From Flavobacteriaceae bacterium (lineage in GTDB: Bacteria; Bacteroidota; Bacteroidia; Flavobacteriales; Flavobacteriaceae), in NCBI GenBank assembly GCA_947446635.1, contig CANFHF010000019.1, positions 1 through 34,379 on the forward strand: a stretch of DNA of 34,379 bases, read 5' to 3'. The translations under genes and the position numbers were made by a program. This document shows, in pieces, positions 8,813 to 17,245 of this stretch (position 1 is its first letter; the number at the start of each line of letters is the position of its first letter). The notes under the pieces are model-generated. The model saw only the letters and a program-made list of their open reading frames with translations, ran no database searches and was not told the DNA's origin.

Positions 8813-8877
8813 TCATTGTGAGGGCCGAAGCCATCTCATAACTAGAGCAATATAATTGAGACGCTACCAGCATGACA
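8813..8877. repeat. Degenerate REP-like inverted repeat
   Basis: The left arm begins TCATTGTGAGG and ends CATCTCA; the right arm begins TTGAGACG and ends AGCATGACA. The outer (TCAT / ATGA) and inner (TCTCA / TGAGA) parts pair, but the middle parts do not. The arms resemble, from general knowledge, intergenic palindromes common in Bacteroidetes. This appears to be a decayed copy. Confidence 0.4.
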
Positions 8878-8901
8878 AATAGAGTGGGATATTTATATCG
8901 C

Positions 8902-8934
8902 AAAAAAAAGTCCCGCACAATGCAGGACTTTTTT
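8902..8934. terminator. Bidirectional terminator between plsC-type gene and recA
   Basis: An A run followed by GTCC-C-GC, loop ACAAT, then GC-A-GGAC and a T run: an inverted repeat with one internal C/A mismatch. The layout works on both strands and lies 7 bases from the recA stop. Confidence 0.85.
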
Positions 8935-8940
8935 CTAATT

Positions 8941-9957
8941 TTAAGCGTTATTTTCTTTTATCAAAGCCTTGATTTTAGCTTCCAATTCGTCTGCTAATTC
9001 TGGATTGTCTTTTATTAAAACTTTTACTGCATCACGCCCTTGTCCTAATTTGGTGTCGCCATAACTGAACCAAGACCCTGCTTTTTTGATGATTTCAAAT
9101 TCAACGGCCAAATCCAAGATTTCACCTGTTTTCGAAATTCCTTCGCCGTACATAATATCAAATTCGGCTACTTTAAATGGCGGAGCCACTTTGTTTTTAA
9201 CGACCTTCACTTTGGTTCTGTTTCCAAGCACGTTATCACCATCTTTGATTTGTGTGGAACGACGAATATCCAAACGTACCGAAGCGTAAAACTTCAACGC
9301 ATTTCCACCCGTTGTGGTTTCTGGATTTCCGAACATCACGCCAATTTTCTCTCTCAACTGGTTGATGAAGAAAACCGTACAATTTGTTTTGCTTATGGTT
9401 CCAGTCAGTTTTCTCAAAGCTTGTGACATCAAACGAGCGTGTAATCCCATTTTAGAATCGCCCATTTCGCCTTCGATTTCACTTTTTGGAGTCAAAGCAG
9501 CAACCGAGTCAATCACGACAATGTCAATCGCGCCTGAACGAATCAAGTTCTCGGCAATTTCTAAGGCTTGTTCCCCGTTGTCTGGTTGCGATATGATTAA
9601 GTTTTCGATGTCAACGCCTAATTTTTCGGCATAATTTCTGTCGAAAGCATGTTCTGCATCTATAAAAGCAGCGATTCCTCCGGCTTTTTGCGCTTCGGCA
9701 ATAGCGTGCAAAGTCAAGGTTGTTTTTCCTGAAGATTCCGGACCGTATATTTCAATCACCCGTCCTCTTGGATAACCCCCAACTCCCAATGCTAAATCGA
9801 TTCCCAAAGATCCAGACGAAATAGTTTCCACTTCTTCAACGGCTTTGTCGCCCATTTTCATCACGGTGCCTTTTCCGTAGGTTTTATCTAGTTTGTCAAG
9901 TGTTAGTTGTAGGGCTTTTAATTTGGCTTCTTTTTCTGAACTCATCTTTTCTTTCAT
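8941..9957 (-). CDS. recA: Recombinase A
   Basis: RecA forms the ATP-dependent filament on single-stranded DNA that drives strand exchange and induces the SOS response. The 338-residue protein has Walker A GPESSGKT (72-79), Walker [10 protein letters not shown], the loop region [18 protein letters not shown], and [30 protein letters not shown]. Length and motifs are normal. The ATG at 9957 is used; a second Met four codons later (9945) is an alternative. A good promoter lies just upstream. I see no obvious LexA-type operator, consistent with the variable SOS systems of Bacteroidetes. Confidence 0.98.
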   Translation of the reverse strand: MKEKMSSEKEAKLKALQLTLDKLDKTYGKGTVMKMGDKAVEEVETISSGSLGIDLALGVGGYPRGRVIEIYGPESSGKTTLTLHAIAEAQKAGGIAAFIDAEHAFDRNYAEKLGVDIENLIISQPDNGEQALEIAENLIRSGAIDIVVIDSVAALTPKSEIEGEMGDSKMGLHARLMSQALRKLTGTISKTNCTVFFINQLREKIGVMFGNPETTTGGNALKFYASVRLDIRRSTQIKDGDNVLGNRTKVKVVKNKVAPPFKVAEFDIMYGEGISKTGEILDLAVEFEIIKKAGSWFSYGDTKLGQGRDAVKVLIKDNPELADELEAKIKALIKENNA

Positions 9958-9979
9958 TTATTTTTTTACTTATCTTTTG

Positions 9980-10011
9980 TAAAAATACTTCTTTTTTTGG
10001 AAGATACAAAA
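9980..10011 (-). promoter_or_regulatory. recA promoter
   Basis: On the minus strand TTTTG (10007-10011) is followed after 19 bases by TATTTTTA (9980-9987), one mismatch from TAnnTTTG. Its spacing is in the Flavobacterium range, and it gives a leader of roughly 15-20 bases before the recA start. Confidence 0.65.
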
Positions 10012-10074
10012 GGAATCTTTTGTGTTAGTAGGATTTATATTTTACAATTTCAATTTCAAATCGAAGATGAAATT

Positions 10075-10584
10075 TTACACAAACAAAGCCTTTAATTCAG
10101 TGGCTTCCTCTGGCTTTATTTTTCCGGCCAAGAGCAAACTCAATTGTTTTCTTCTCAAAGCAGCCTCAAAACGGTGTATTTCGAGTTTGGTTTCAGGAAT
10201 TATTTCGGGAACCTCAACCGGTTTTCCCGTTTCGTCCACGGCCACAAAAGTATAAATAGCTTCGTTGGCCTTGGTTCGTTCTCCAGATTCTCGATCTTCG
10301 ACCCAAACGTCAAGATACACTTCCATAGAGGTTTTGAAAGCCCTAGATACTTTGGCCTCCACAATAACGACGCTCCCTAGCGGAATAGCTTTGTTGAAAG
10401 CCACATGATTTACCGATGCCGTTACGGCAATTCGGCGCGAATGCCTTCCTGCCGAGATGCTGGCAGCACGATCCATTCGGGCTAATAATTCGCCCCCAAA
10501 AAGGTTGTTCAAGGCGTTGGTTTCGCTTGGCAAAACCAAATCGGTCAATACAGTCAACGATTCCGAAGGATGTTTCGGTGTCAT
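10075..10584 (-). CDS. Acyl-CoA thioesterase (hotdog fold, YciA/BACH type)
   Basis: Hotdog-fold thioesterases of this family hydrolyse acyl-CoA to free acid and CoA. The 169-residue protein carries the family core NALNNLFGGELLARMD (23-38), with the likely catalytic Asp38. It is followed by AVTASVNHVAFNKAIPLGSVV and a FVAVDETGKPVEVP strand typical of cytosolic acyl-CoA hydrolases. The C-terminal tail (LRRKQLSLLLAGKIK) is basic. It is a stand-alone gene between recA and the DoxX-like gene, in the same direction as both. The acyl specificity cannot be read from the sequence. Confidence 0.9.
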   Translation of the reverse strand: MTPKHPSESLTVLTDLVLPSETNALNNLFGGELLARMDRAASISAGRHSRRIAVTASVNHVAFNKAIPLGSVVIVEAKVSRAFKTSMEVYLDVWVEDRESGERTKANEAIYTFVAVDETGKPVEVPEIIPETKLEIHRFEAALRRKQLSLLLAGKIKPEEATELKALFV

Positions 10585-10631
10585 AATTTAGTTTTTTTTG
10601 CCACAAAGACACAAAGGTTTTGATTTCTTTT

Positions 10632-11015
10632 CTAACTCAACAATAAAACCGCCATCACGGCCGGAATAAAGTAAATGACAATCGTTCTGGCCCCGTCATA
10701 ATCTTTGGCCAATCGTTGCCCAAACAACAACATCAACAAAGTGATGCTTGAAAAAACAGCGCCGTACAAGCCAAAGGTTCTTCCGTTGCTGACAAACAAT
10801 TCGATGCATCCCACAATGCATAAAATCCCAGAAATTAATTCTAAAACCAGAATATGCAGCAAAGCTAAAGATACTAAATTTTTTAGTCTGGTTTTGGCAA
10901 AATGTTCTTTTAACCAATCCAAATTGTCTTTCCAATAAAATAATTTATCATAGCCCGATTGTATAAAAGTGATGGCCAAAAAAACCAAAAGCAAAATGGA
11001 GGCAGCATTGTTCAT
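10632..11015 (-). CDS. DoxX-like small membrane protein
   Basis: This 127-residue protein has four predicted membrane segments (about 5-20, 45-68, 78-98 and 110-126). The N-terminal pattern (LLLVFLAITFIQSGYDKLFYW) and the following DNLDWLKEHF are typical of DoxX-family proteins of Bacteroidetes. Such proteins have been linked to quinone or thiol redox functions, but no activity can be assigned here. It ends close to the holB-type gene (4 bases between that gene's stop and this start), so the two are probably cotranscribed. Confidence 0.75.
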   Translation of the reverse strand: MNNAASILLLVFLAITFIQSGYDKLFYWKDNLDWLKEHFAKTRLKNLVSLALLHILVLELISGILCIVGCIELFVSNGRTFGLYGAVFSSITLLMLLFGQRLAKDYDGARTIVIYFIPAVMAVLLLS

Positions 11016-11019
11016 AAGC

Positions 11020-12168
11020 TTATTTTTTGTGTATTAAACGTGTCAGTTTGATGGATAAATCGGTTAGGATTATTTTGGCGTTTCCGTTGCGCTCAATGTG
11101 ATACATCGCATTGGATAATTCCTGAAATATTTCGTGAATGTTGTTGCCGTTTACAAAAGGCGCAAATTTGGCAATCGTAAAATTTTCCACCGTTGGTTCC
11201 AAATAAACTAAACTCGGGGTTTCGTAATTGTGCAATAACGCCTGACGGAAAATATCGATACAAAACTGCAAGAATTTCTTTTGGGTTTCTCTGCCCAAAG
11301 CGGCAATTTGTTCGCTCCAATGAATCAAATCGGCAATTACAGCAGGATTTCCTTTGGCTTTGAACGCCGCTCGAACCCAAACTACGAACCATTGTTCAAA
11401 TGGGAATTCGTCGCTGTCGTCTTTAAGCAGATGCAGCGCTTTATTGTAATTTCCTTGGGCTTGATGGGCAATTTTTGCAGCTAGTTTTGGTTCAATATTT
11501 TCACGAGAAATCAAAGCTTCTGTAATAACACTTTCGCTTAATCCATTAAAATGCAAAACCTGGCAACGAGAACGGATTGTTTGGATGATGTCTTCCTCGT
11601 TTTCCGAAATGAGAATGAAAACCGTTTTTTCAGGTGGCTCTTCGAGTAATTTGAGTAATTTGTTGGAGGCGTCAGTATTCATTTTATCGGCCATCCAAAC
11701 CATCATAATTTTATAACCGCCTTCGTAGGATTTTAAAGCCAATGTTTTTAAAACCTCTCCTGCATCCTCTACGCGGATAAATCCTTGTTTATTTTTAACG
11801 TCCAAAACGGAATACCAATCGAATAAACTGCCGTAAGGATTTTGAGTAATAAATTGTCTCCAATCGGCAATGAAATCAATGCTTTTGGGTTTTGTTTTCA
11901 CGTCCTCGGTACTTACCGTAGGATAAACAAAATGCAAATCGGGATGCGAAATCTTCTGGAATTTGAGATTGCAAGATTCATTGGCACCCGAATTCTCTCC
12001 GTTTTGGTTCCCACATAAAATGTATTGAGCATAAGCAATCGCCATGGGCAAGGTGCCACTTCCTTCAGGACCTACAAACAATTGCGCATGGGGAATTCTG
12101 CCCAAATCGGCACTTCGCGTCAAGTGATTTTTGATATGCTCCTGTCCTAAAATTTCTGAAAACTGCAT
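11020..12168 (-). CDS. holB: DNA polymerase III delta' subunit
   Basis: The clamp-loader delta' subunit is a structural AAA+ protein that helps the gamma/tau complex open the beta clamp. The 382-residue protein starts MQFSEILGQEHIKNHL and has GRIPHAQLFVGPEGSG, KIMMVWMADKMNTDASNKLLKLLEEPPEKTVFILI and the SRC-type motif TIRSRCQVLHF, all typical. The P-loop reads GPEGSGTL (33-40) and lacks the Lys of an active Walker A, in keeping with delta' subunits that do not hydrolyse ATP. The four-cysteine zinc module of many delta' proteins is reduced to two well-separated cysteines (CGNQ ... SCNLK). The C-terminal collar region is divergent. Confidence 0.92.
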   Translation of the reverse strand: MQFSEILGQEHIKNHLTRSADLGRIPHAQLFVGPEGSGTLPMAIAYAQYILCGNQNGENSGANESCNLKFQKISHPDLHFVYPTVSTEDVKTKPKSIDFIADWRQFITQNPYGSLFDWYSVLDVKNKQGFIRVEDAGEVLKTLALKSYEGGYKIMMVWMADKMNTDASNKLLKLLEEPPEKTVFILISENEEDIIQTIRSRCQVLHFNGLSESVITEALISRENIEPKLAAKIAHQAQGNYNKALHLLKDDSDEFPFEQWFVVWVRAAFKAKGNPAVIADLIHWSEQIAALGRETQKKFLQFCIDIFRQALLHNYETPSLVYLEPTVENFTIAKFAPFVNGNNIHEIFQELSNAMYHIERNGNAKIILTDLSIKLTRLIHKK

Positions 12169-12407
12169 CAGGCAAATATAGCAGAAAATGGATGAGTCTC
12201 GAAATTTCAGGAATAAAGTTTCTTAAAAACACGTCTGTTATCAATTTACGTTCGGCGATAAAATTTTGCTAGATAGCCGCTTTTTAGAATGGAATTCGTG
12301 TTCACAAAAAATAAAAATTCAGTTTGGATTTTTTAATTTACAATGTTTTCGTTTAGATAAACCATCCTTTTTTGAGTATTTTGAATTTATAGCGAATCTA
12401 AAAATGC

Positions 12408-12415
12408 TATATTTG
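12408..12415 (+). promoter_or_regulatory. pgk -7 box
   Basis: Exact TAnnTTTG match (TATATTTG) 34 bases before the pgk ATG. A TTTTG at 12379-12383 is 24 bases upstream, slightly beyond the usual spacing. The rest of the 281-base gap before pgk shows no other recognisable element. Confidence 0.6.
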
Positions 12416-12449
12416 TCGTTCTTTCAAAAAAACTAAAAAACAGAAACTA

Positions 12450-13637
12450 ATGAAAACTGTAAACGATTTCAATTTTGCCGCTAAAAAAGCCATAATCCGT
12501 GTTGATTTTAATGTCCCTTTAGACGAAAATTTCAGGGTAACCGACGCCACTCGTATTGAAGCGGCCAAACCTACCATTGACAAAATTCTTGCCGATGGTG
12601 GAAGCGTTATTTTGATGTCGCATTTGGGCAGACCCAAAGGAGTTGAAGAAAAGTATTCATTACAACCTATTTTAAAAACAGCCTCAGAAATTCTTGGTGT
12701 TCCAGTGAAATTCGCTGAAAATTGTATTGGAACCAGCGCTAAAACAGCCGCTGACGCTTTACAACCAGGAGAAGTTTTACTATTAGAAAATCTGCGCTTT
12801 CATAGTGAAGAAGAAGCGGGAGATGTTGCTTTTGCCGCAGCATTAGCTTCGCTTGGTGATATTTATGTGAACGATGCTTTTGGAACGGCGCACCGAGCAC
12901 ACGCTTCGACAACCATAATTGCCCAGTTTTTTGCCAATCATAAATGTTTTGGATTGTTATTGGCCAAAGAAATTGAAAGCTTGAACAAAGTGTTGAAAAA
13001 TTCCAAAAAACCCGTGACGGCAGTTCTTGGAGGATCGAAAGTATCTTCGAAAATTACGGTTATCGAAAATATTTTGGACAAAGTGGATCACATGATCATT
13101 GGAGGCGGAATGACTTTTACCTTCGTGAAAGCCTTGGGTGGAAAAGTGGGAAATTCCATTTGTGAAGATGACAAACAAGAATTGGCATTGGAAATCTTGA
13201 GATTAGCAAAAGAAAAAGGTGTTCAAATACATATTCCTGTTGATGTGGTTGCCGCGGATGATTTTTCGAATACAGCCAACACCCAAATTGTTGATGTAAG
13301 AGCAATTCCTGATGGATGGGAAGGAATGGATGCGGGACCTAAATCATTAGAGAACTTCAAAAAAGTGATTTTAGAATCAAAAACCATACTTTGGAATGGT
13401 CCTTTAGGCGTTTTCGAGATGCCAACTTTTGCCAATGGCACTATTCAATTAGGGAACTTTATTGCCGAAGCAACTGCAAACGGAGCATTTTCGCTAGTAG
13501 GCGGAGGCGATTCTGTTGCGGCGGTAAAACAATTTGGTTTTGAAGACAAAGTGAGTTATGTTTCAACAGGCGGAGGCGCGATGCTCGAAATGCTAGAAGG
13601 TAGGATTTTGCCTGGAATAGCAGCTATTTTGAACTAA
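12450..13637 (+). CDS. pgk: Phosphoglycerate kinase
   Basis: Glycolytic and gluconeogenic enzyme that transfers the acyl phosphate of 1,3-bisphosphoglycerate to ADP. The 395-residue protein has the substrate-binding [19 protein letters not shown] (18-36), SHLGRPKG (57-64), [13 protein letters not shown] and [13 protein letters not shown]. The hinge and nucleotide-binding motifs [26 protein letters not shown] and [10 protein letters not shown] are also present. Length and motif set are normal for a bacterial enzyme. It is monocistronic by layout, with its own -7 box and a separate one for the next gene. Confidence 0.98.
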   Translation: MKTVNDFNFAAKKAIIRVDFNVPLDENFRVTDATRIEAAKPTIDKILADGGSVILMSHLGRPKGVEEKYSLQPILKTASEILGVPVKFAENCIGTSAKTAADALQPGEVLLLENLRFHSEEEAGDVAFAAALASLGDIYVNDAFGTAHRAHASTTIIAQFFANHKCFGLLLAKEIESLNKVLKNSKKPVTAVLGGSKVSSKITVIENILDKVDHMIIGGGMTFTFVKALGGKVGNSICEDDKQELALEILRLAKEKGVQIHIPVDVVAADDFSNTANTQIVDVRAIPDGWEGMDAGPKSLENFKKVILESKTILWNGPLGVFEMPTFANGTIQLGNFIAEATANGAFSLVGGGDSVAAVKQFGFEDKVSYVSTGGGAMLEMLEGRILPGIAAILN

Positions 13638-13685
13638 AACTAGCATTTTTAACACTTTTTAAGAGAATTTTTAGTTTTAACGCTG

Positions 13686-13693
13686 TATGTTTG
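13686..13693 (+). promoter_or_regulatory. -7 box of the LysM transglycosylase gene
   Basis: Exact TAnnTTTG match (TATGTTTG) 53 bases before the ATG at 13747. No clear -33 TTG is seen. Confidence 0.5.
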
Positions 13694-13746
13694 CAAAAAG
13701 CGATTGTTTACAATCGTTTGGAATATAGCATGTTGATTAAAGAATT

Positions 13747-15807
13747 ATGAGTATAAAAAAAGCAGCCCTATCGTTTTTTCTAATCTTGTCGATTCATTCC
13801 TTTTCGCAAAAGTTTGTTGAAAATAAAGGAATAGAAAGAACAGAACCAAAAACTTCCTATTTAGATTCCATTAAAAAAACCTTTGTAAAAGACAAGATGG
13901 CCTCTTGTGTGGACAGCCTTTGGATGAAGGAATTGGCCAATTTAGATTTATACAATGACATTTCCGATGACGTTAAAAACATCAATATCGACGAAAAGGT
14001 GGATTATGAAATGTCGACAGAAGTACTTAAGAAAAGACTTAAGGCGATGGATGCCAAATCGCCATTCAATATAGAATACAACGAAGGGCTTGAAAATATC
14101 ATCAAGTCATTCTTAAAAAATAGAAAGAAATCGTTTGAACGATTAATGGCTATTTCCGAATATTATTTTCCAATATTTGAAGAAGCTTTTGCCAAGCAAA
14201 ATGTACCGCTAGAAATAAAATATTTAGCGATTGTAGAATCCGCTTTGAACCCAAAAGCGGTTTCTAGAATGGGCGCTACTGGGCTTTGGCAGTTTATGTA
14301 TCAAACCGGAAAACAATACAACCTAAAGATTGATTCCTATATCGATGAACGTAGCGATCCGCTAAAAGCAAGTGAGGCCGCGGCACAATACATGGCCAAT
14401 ATGTATGCTATTTTTGGCGATTGGGATTTGGTTTTGGCCTCTTATAATTCCGGTCCTGGGAATGTTGCTAAAGCAATTCGCCGTTCAGGAGGACAACAAA
14501 ATTACTGGAATATCAGAAAAAATTTACCTCAAGAAACGCAAGGGTATGTGCCGGCTTTTCTGGCGACCATGTATATTTACGAATACCATAAGGAACTCGG
14601 AATACGACCTGACAGAGCCATCATAAAGCATTTCGCCACGGACACCATTATGATTAAAAAGCAAATGTCGTTTGCTCAAATTTCAGATTTGCTGGATATT
14701 CCCGTGACGCAATTGCAAGTGCTTAACCCGTCTTACAAATTAAATGTAGTTCCATTCTATGAGGATCAAAGCCATTTTTTGAGATTGCCAAAGGATAAAA
14801 TTGCCATTTTTGCTTCCAATGAAGACAAAATTTATGCGTATGCTCAACGTGAAGTAGACGGTCGCGAAAGACCGTTTCAGACTACAAAAGCAATTGTAGC
14901 AACGGACACCTTAAATTATAATCAGCAACAAGTTAGACTTCCTAAAACAAAGTATTACAAAGTTAGACGAGGGGATAACCTGAGTGAAATTGCTAGTAAA
15001 TACGATGTTACTGTTGCGGATTTAAAAAAATGGAATAGAATAAGAGGGAATACGGTGGCTCGAGGCAAAAGCCTAAAAATTCATACTAGCGAAACTGTGG
15101 TTAGAATGGTCAAAAAAGAACCTCTAAAAAACAATAGTCCATTAGAAATTAAAACTGACAAGCAACAAATAGCCGTTTCAGGTGCAAAAACCGACAATGA
15201 AGAGAAAACGAAGAAATCCATTAAAACAGATGTTTTATTAGTTGCTCCCATTGCTAATTATGTGGTTCAAAAAGGCGATAATTTAAGCGCTATTGCCAAG
15301 AAACATAACATTTCAGTAGCCGAAATAAAGGAATGGAATCATCTTGCTGATAATGCAATCCAATTGGGAACCTCATTACAAGTTGCCAAAAATGAGGCCG
15401 TTGCTAAGGAAGAATCAACACCAACCACTACCTTGGAAAATGTAGAATACATCGTTAAAAAAGGCGATAATTTGGGTAATATCGCCAAAAAATTCGGCAC
15501 TTCTTTGGACGATTTGAAACTATGGAATAATTTGCAAGACATTAATATTGCCTTGGGAAGCACCTTAATTGTTGCCAAAAGCGAAGTAGCTATTGTTGAT
15601 AAAACCATGGCCAACACCTTTAAGAAAAAAGAAAGACTTACGTCAGTTTCAAAAAAAGAGGCTCTAAGTTATTATGTGAAAAAAGGGGATTCTTTATACA
15701 GCATCGCTAAAAAATATCCTGGCGTAACTATTTCGGATATTAAAAAATGGAATGGTATCAGCGGGGAAGACCTCAAACCCGGAATGAAGCTAAAAATAAA
15801 CGGTTAA
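13747..15807 (+). CDS. Membrane-bound-type lytic transglycosylase with four LysM domains (MltD-like)
   Basis: This enzyme should cleave the MurNAc-GlcNAc bond of peptidoglycan with formation of 1,6-anhydro-MurNAc. The 686-residue protein has a signal peptide (residues 1 to about 20, ending FS-QKF). It has a transglycosylase SLT domain (about 145-290) with catalytic Glu164 in AIVESALNP, followed by GATGLWQFM and LASYNSGPGNV. Four LysM domains begin near 401, 503, 567 and 641 (each with a GDNL or GDSL core and an LKxWN segment). The E. coli MltD has two LysM domains, so this is a LysM-rich version. No lipobox is visible, so it is probably periplasmic. The first ~100 residues are acidic and not assigned. 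Confidence 0.94.
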   Translation: MSIKKAALSFFLILSIHSFSQKFVENKGIERTEPKTSYLDSIKKTFVKDKMASCVDSLWMKELANLDLYNDISDDVKNINIDEKVDYEMSTEVLKKRLKAMDAKSPFNIEYNEGLENIIKSFLKNRKKSFERLMAISEYYFPIFEEAFAKQNVPLEIKYLAIVESALNPKAVSRMGATGLWQFMYQTGKQYNLKIDSYIDERSDPLKASEAAAQYMANMYAIFGDWDLVLASYNSGPGNVAKAIRRSGGQQNYWNIRKNLPQETQGYVPAFLATMYIYEYHKELGIRPDRAIIKHFATDTIMIKKQMSFAQISDLLDIPVTQLQVLNPSYKLNVVPFYEDQSHFLRLPKDKIAIFASNEDKIYAYAQREVDGRERPFQTTKAIVATDTLNYNQQQVRLPKTKYYKVRRGDNLSEIASKYDVTVADLKKWNRIRGNTVARGKSLKIHTSETVVRMVKKEPLKNNSPLEIKTDKQQIAVSGAKTDNEEKTKKSIKTDVLLVAPIANYVVQKGDNLSAIAKKHNISVAEIKEWNHLADNAIQLGTSLQVAKNEAVAKEESTPTTTLENVEYIVKKGDNLGNIAKKFGTSLDDLKLWNNLQDINIALGSTLIVAKSEVAIVDKTMANTFKKKERLTSVSKKEALSYYVKKGDSLYSIAKKYPGVTISDIKKWNGISGEDLKPGMKLKING

Positions 15808-16006
15808 TACGTAACCGCATATTAAAATCGGAACTTATTTTAGTATTAAACTAACGGAAAAAGCCCATTTTTTTATCATTTCTCATTTGCTTCAAGCATG
15901 AATAGACGAAATCGGGGGGCACTAAAAACTTTAGGTAGATCAATACTTTTTTGGCGATTATTTATCATTAACGAGGAATAAATTTTATCCAAAACACAAA
16001 ATATTT

Positions 16007-16459
16007 ATGGCAATACAATGGCAAATAAAGTCCTTTGAAAGTCTTTCTGCTCATGAATTATATGCCATTCTGAGATTAAGAAGTGAGGTATTTGTTGTAG
16101 AACAGCACTGTGTTTATCTCGACATTGACGACAAAGACAAACTTGGCTTGCATCTTTTTGGTGAATTCGAAGGAAAAATAATAGGGTATTCAAGACTTTT
16201 TAAACCTGGAATTTCTTTTGATGATGCTTCTATAGGTCGCGTTGTTATTGATGCAAACCATCGAAATAAAAGATGGGGACACGAATTAATGCAAGAGGCG
16301 ATTGCCGGAATTGAGCTCCATTTTGGCGAAAGTACAATCACCATTGGAGCACAATTGTACCTCAAAAAATTCTACGAATTTCACGGATTCATCCAAACTA
16401 GTGAGATGTACCTGGAGGATGCTATTCCGCATATTGAAATGCAAAGAGGAAAGTTATAG
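16007..16459 (+). CDS. GNAT-family N-acetyltransferase (ElaA-like)
   Basis: This 150-residue GNAT protein resembles the ElaA branch: WQIKSFESLSAHELYAILRLRSEVFVVEQ at the N-terminus, then YLDIDDKD, the acetyl-CoA-binding strand and loop IGRVVIDANHRNKRWGHELM (about 76-95), and the terminal YLKKFYEFHGFI and IPHIEMQ. The substrate of ElaA-type proteins is not firmly known. Its stop overlaps the end of the convergent OmpA-domain gene by 6 bases. The 200-base gap before it contains no gene and no exact promoter box. Confidence 0.9.
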   Translation: MAIQWQIKSFESLSAHELYAILRLRSEVFVVEQHCVYLDIDDKDKLGLHLFGEFEGKIIGYSRLFKPGISFDDASIGRVVIDANHRNKRWGHELMQEAIAGIELHFGESTITIGAQLYLKKFYEFHGFIQTSEMYLEDAIPHIEMQRGKL

Positions 16460-17245
16460 TCGTGTAATCAACAATTCTACCCTCCGGTCAAACTCATCGC
16501 CTTTTCCAAGCGGAAAACGATTGCCGTACCCTTTATAGCTCATTCTATAGGGATTGATTCCTTTAGATCGGAAATAAGAAAATACATTTTTCGCCCTATT
16601 TATAGAAAGATTTCTTTCATCGGTTTCCTTGTCAATGGCATCGGGATATTTGCTAGAAGTACAGCATACATGACCTTTTATTTCAAAACGAAGTGACTTG
16701 TATTTTTCAAATACGAGAACCGCCCTATCCAATTCTCTTTTTGCTTTTAAAGAAAGGACGCTTGAACCCAAATCAAACGAAATCTTGTCTAAAATGATAA
16801 GATCTCCCACTTTTGGAGTTTCTGGTAAGGAAGTATAAGGGGTGTTTTTAATAAAAATTAAATCAACCCGTCTGTTTTTATCTCGTGTTTTTTCTAAATT
16901 CATGATAGTGTCTCTATCCAAAATTACTTTCCCTCGGCCTTCACAAATAAAAATTTTATTTTGGGTAATGCCACTAGCGAGTAAAATTTCTTGAACCGTA
17001 GCTACTCTTTTATTCGATAATTTATCATTATAATCGACACTTCCTCTATCATCGCAGTACCCGTAGAGCTGAATGGCGTCAAAACGAGGCGTCTTGGAAT
17101 CGTTTAAAAGACCCGTAATTGTAGTTATTTGGTCGTTATTTAAAGCGAATTTATCAAATTCAAAATATACGGATTGGGTACTATTTTCCTGAGCAGAAAG
17201 AAAGCCAAAGAATAAAAGAAATAGTATTTGCGCGCCTTTTTTCAT
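16454..17245 (-). CDS. Periplasmic protein with two tandem OmpA-like domains
   Basis: This 263-residue protein has a signal peptide (MKKGAQILFLLFFGFLSAQ). The first OmpA-like domain (about 25-133) has VYFEFDKFALN, GYCDDRGSVDYNDKLSNKR, and RRVDLIFI. A second, more diverged OmpA-like domain (about 147-263) has ISFDLGSSVLS, NLSINRAKNVFSYFRSKGI and FDRRVELLITR. OmpA-like domains bind diaminopimelate-type peptidoglycan; the Asp and Arg of the site look intact in the first domain, and the second has a 'CCTSSKYPD' insertion in the binding loop. No beta-barrel or lipobox is present. Its start codon overlaps the stop of the S41 protease gene by one base, implying translational coupling and a shared envelope role. 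Confidence 0.83.
   Translation of the reverse strand: MKKGAQILFLLFFGFLSAQENSTQSVYFEFDKFALNNDQITTITGLLNDSKTPRFDAIQLYGYCDDRGSVDYNDKLSNKRVATVQEILLASGITQNKIFICEGRGKVILDRDTIMNLEKTRDKNRRVDLIFIKNTPYTSLPETPKVGDLIILDKISFDLGSSVLSLKAKRELDRAVLVFEKYKSLRFEIKGHVCCTSSKYPDAIDKETDERNLSINRAKNVFSYFRSKGINPYRMSYKGYGNRFPLGKGDEFDRRVELLITRL

Noticed and set aside
9314..9634. Plus-strand reading frame of 106 codons opposite recA
   Set aside because: It is antisense to conserved recA codons and shows no protein-like pattern.
10598..10622. CCACAAAGACACAAAGG segment as a dispersed repeat
   Set aside because: It resembles intergenic repeats I know from other Bacteroidetes, but it occurs once here, so the window itself does not support the call.
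15801..15817. CGGTTA / TAACCG hairpin at the end of the transglycosylase gene
   Set aside because: It is a 6-bp stem overlapping the stop codon, with no T run.
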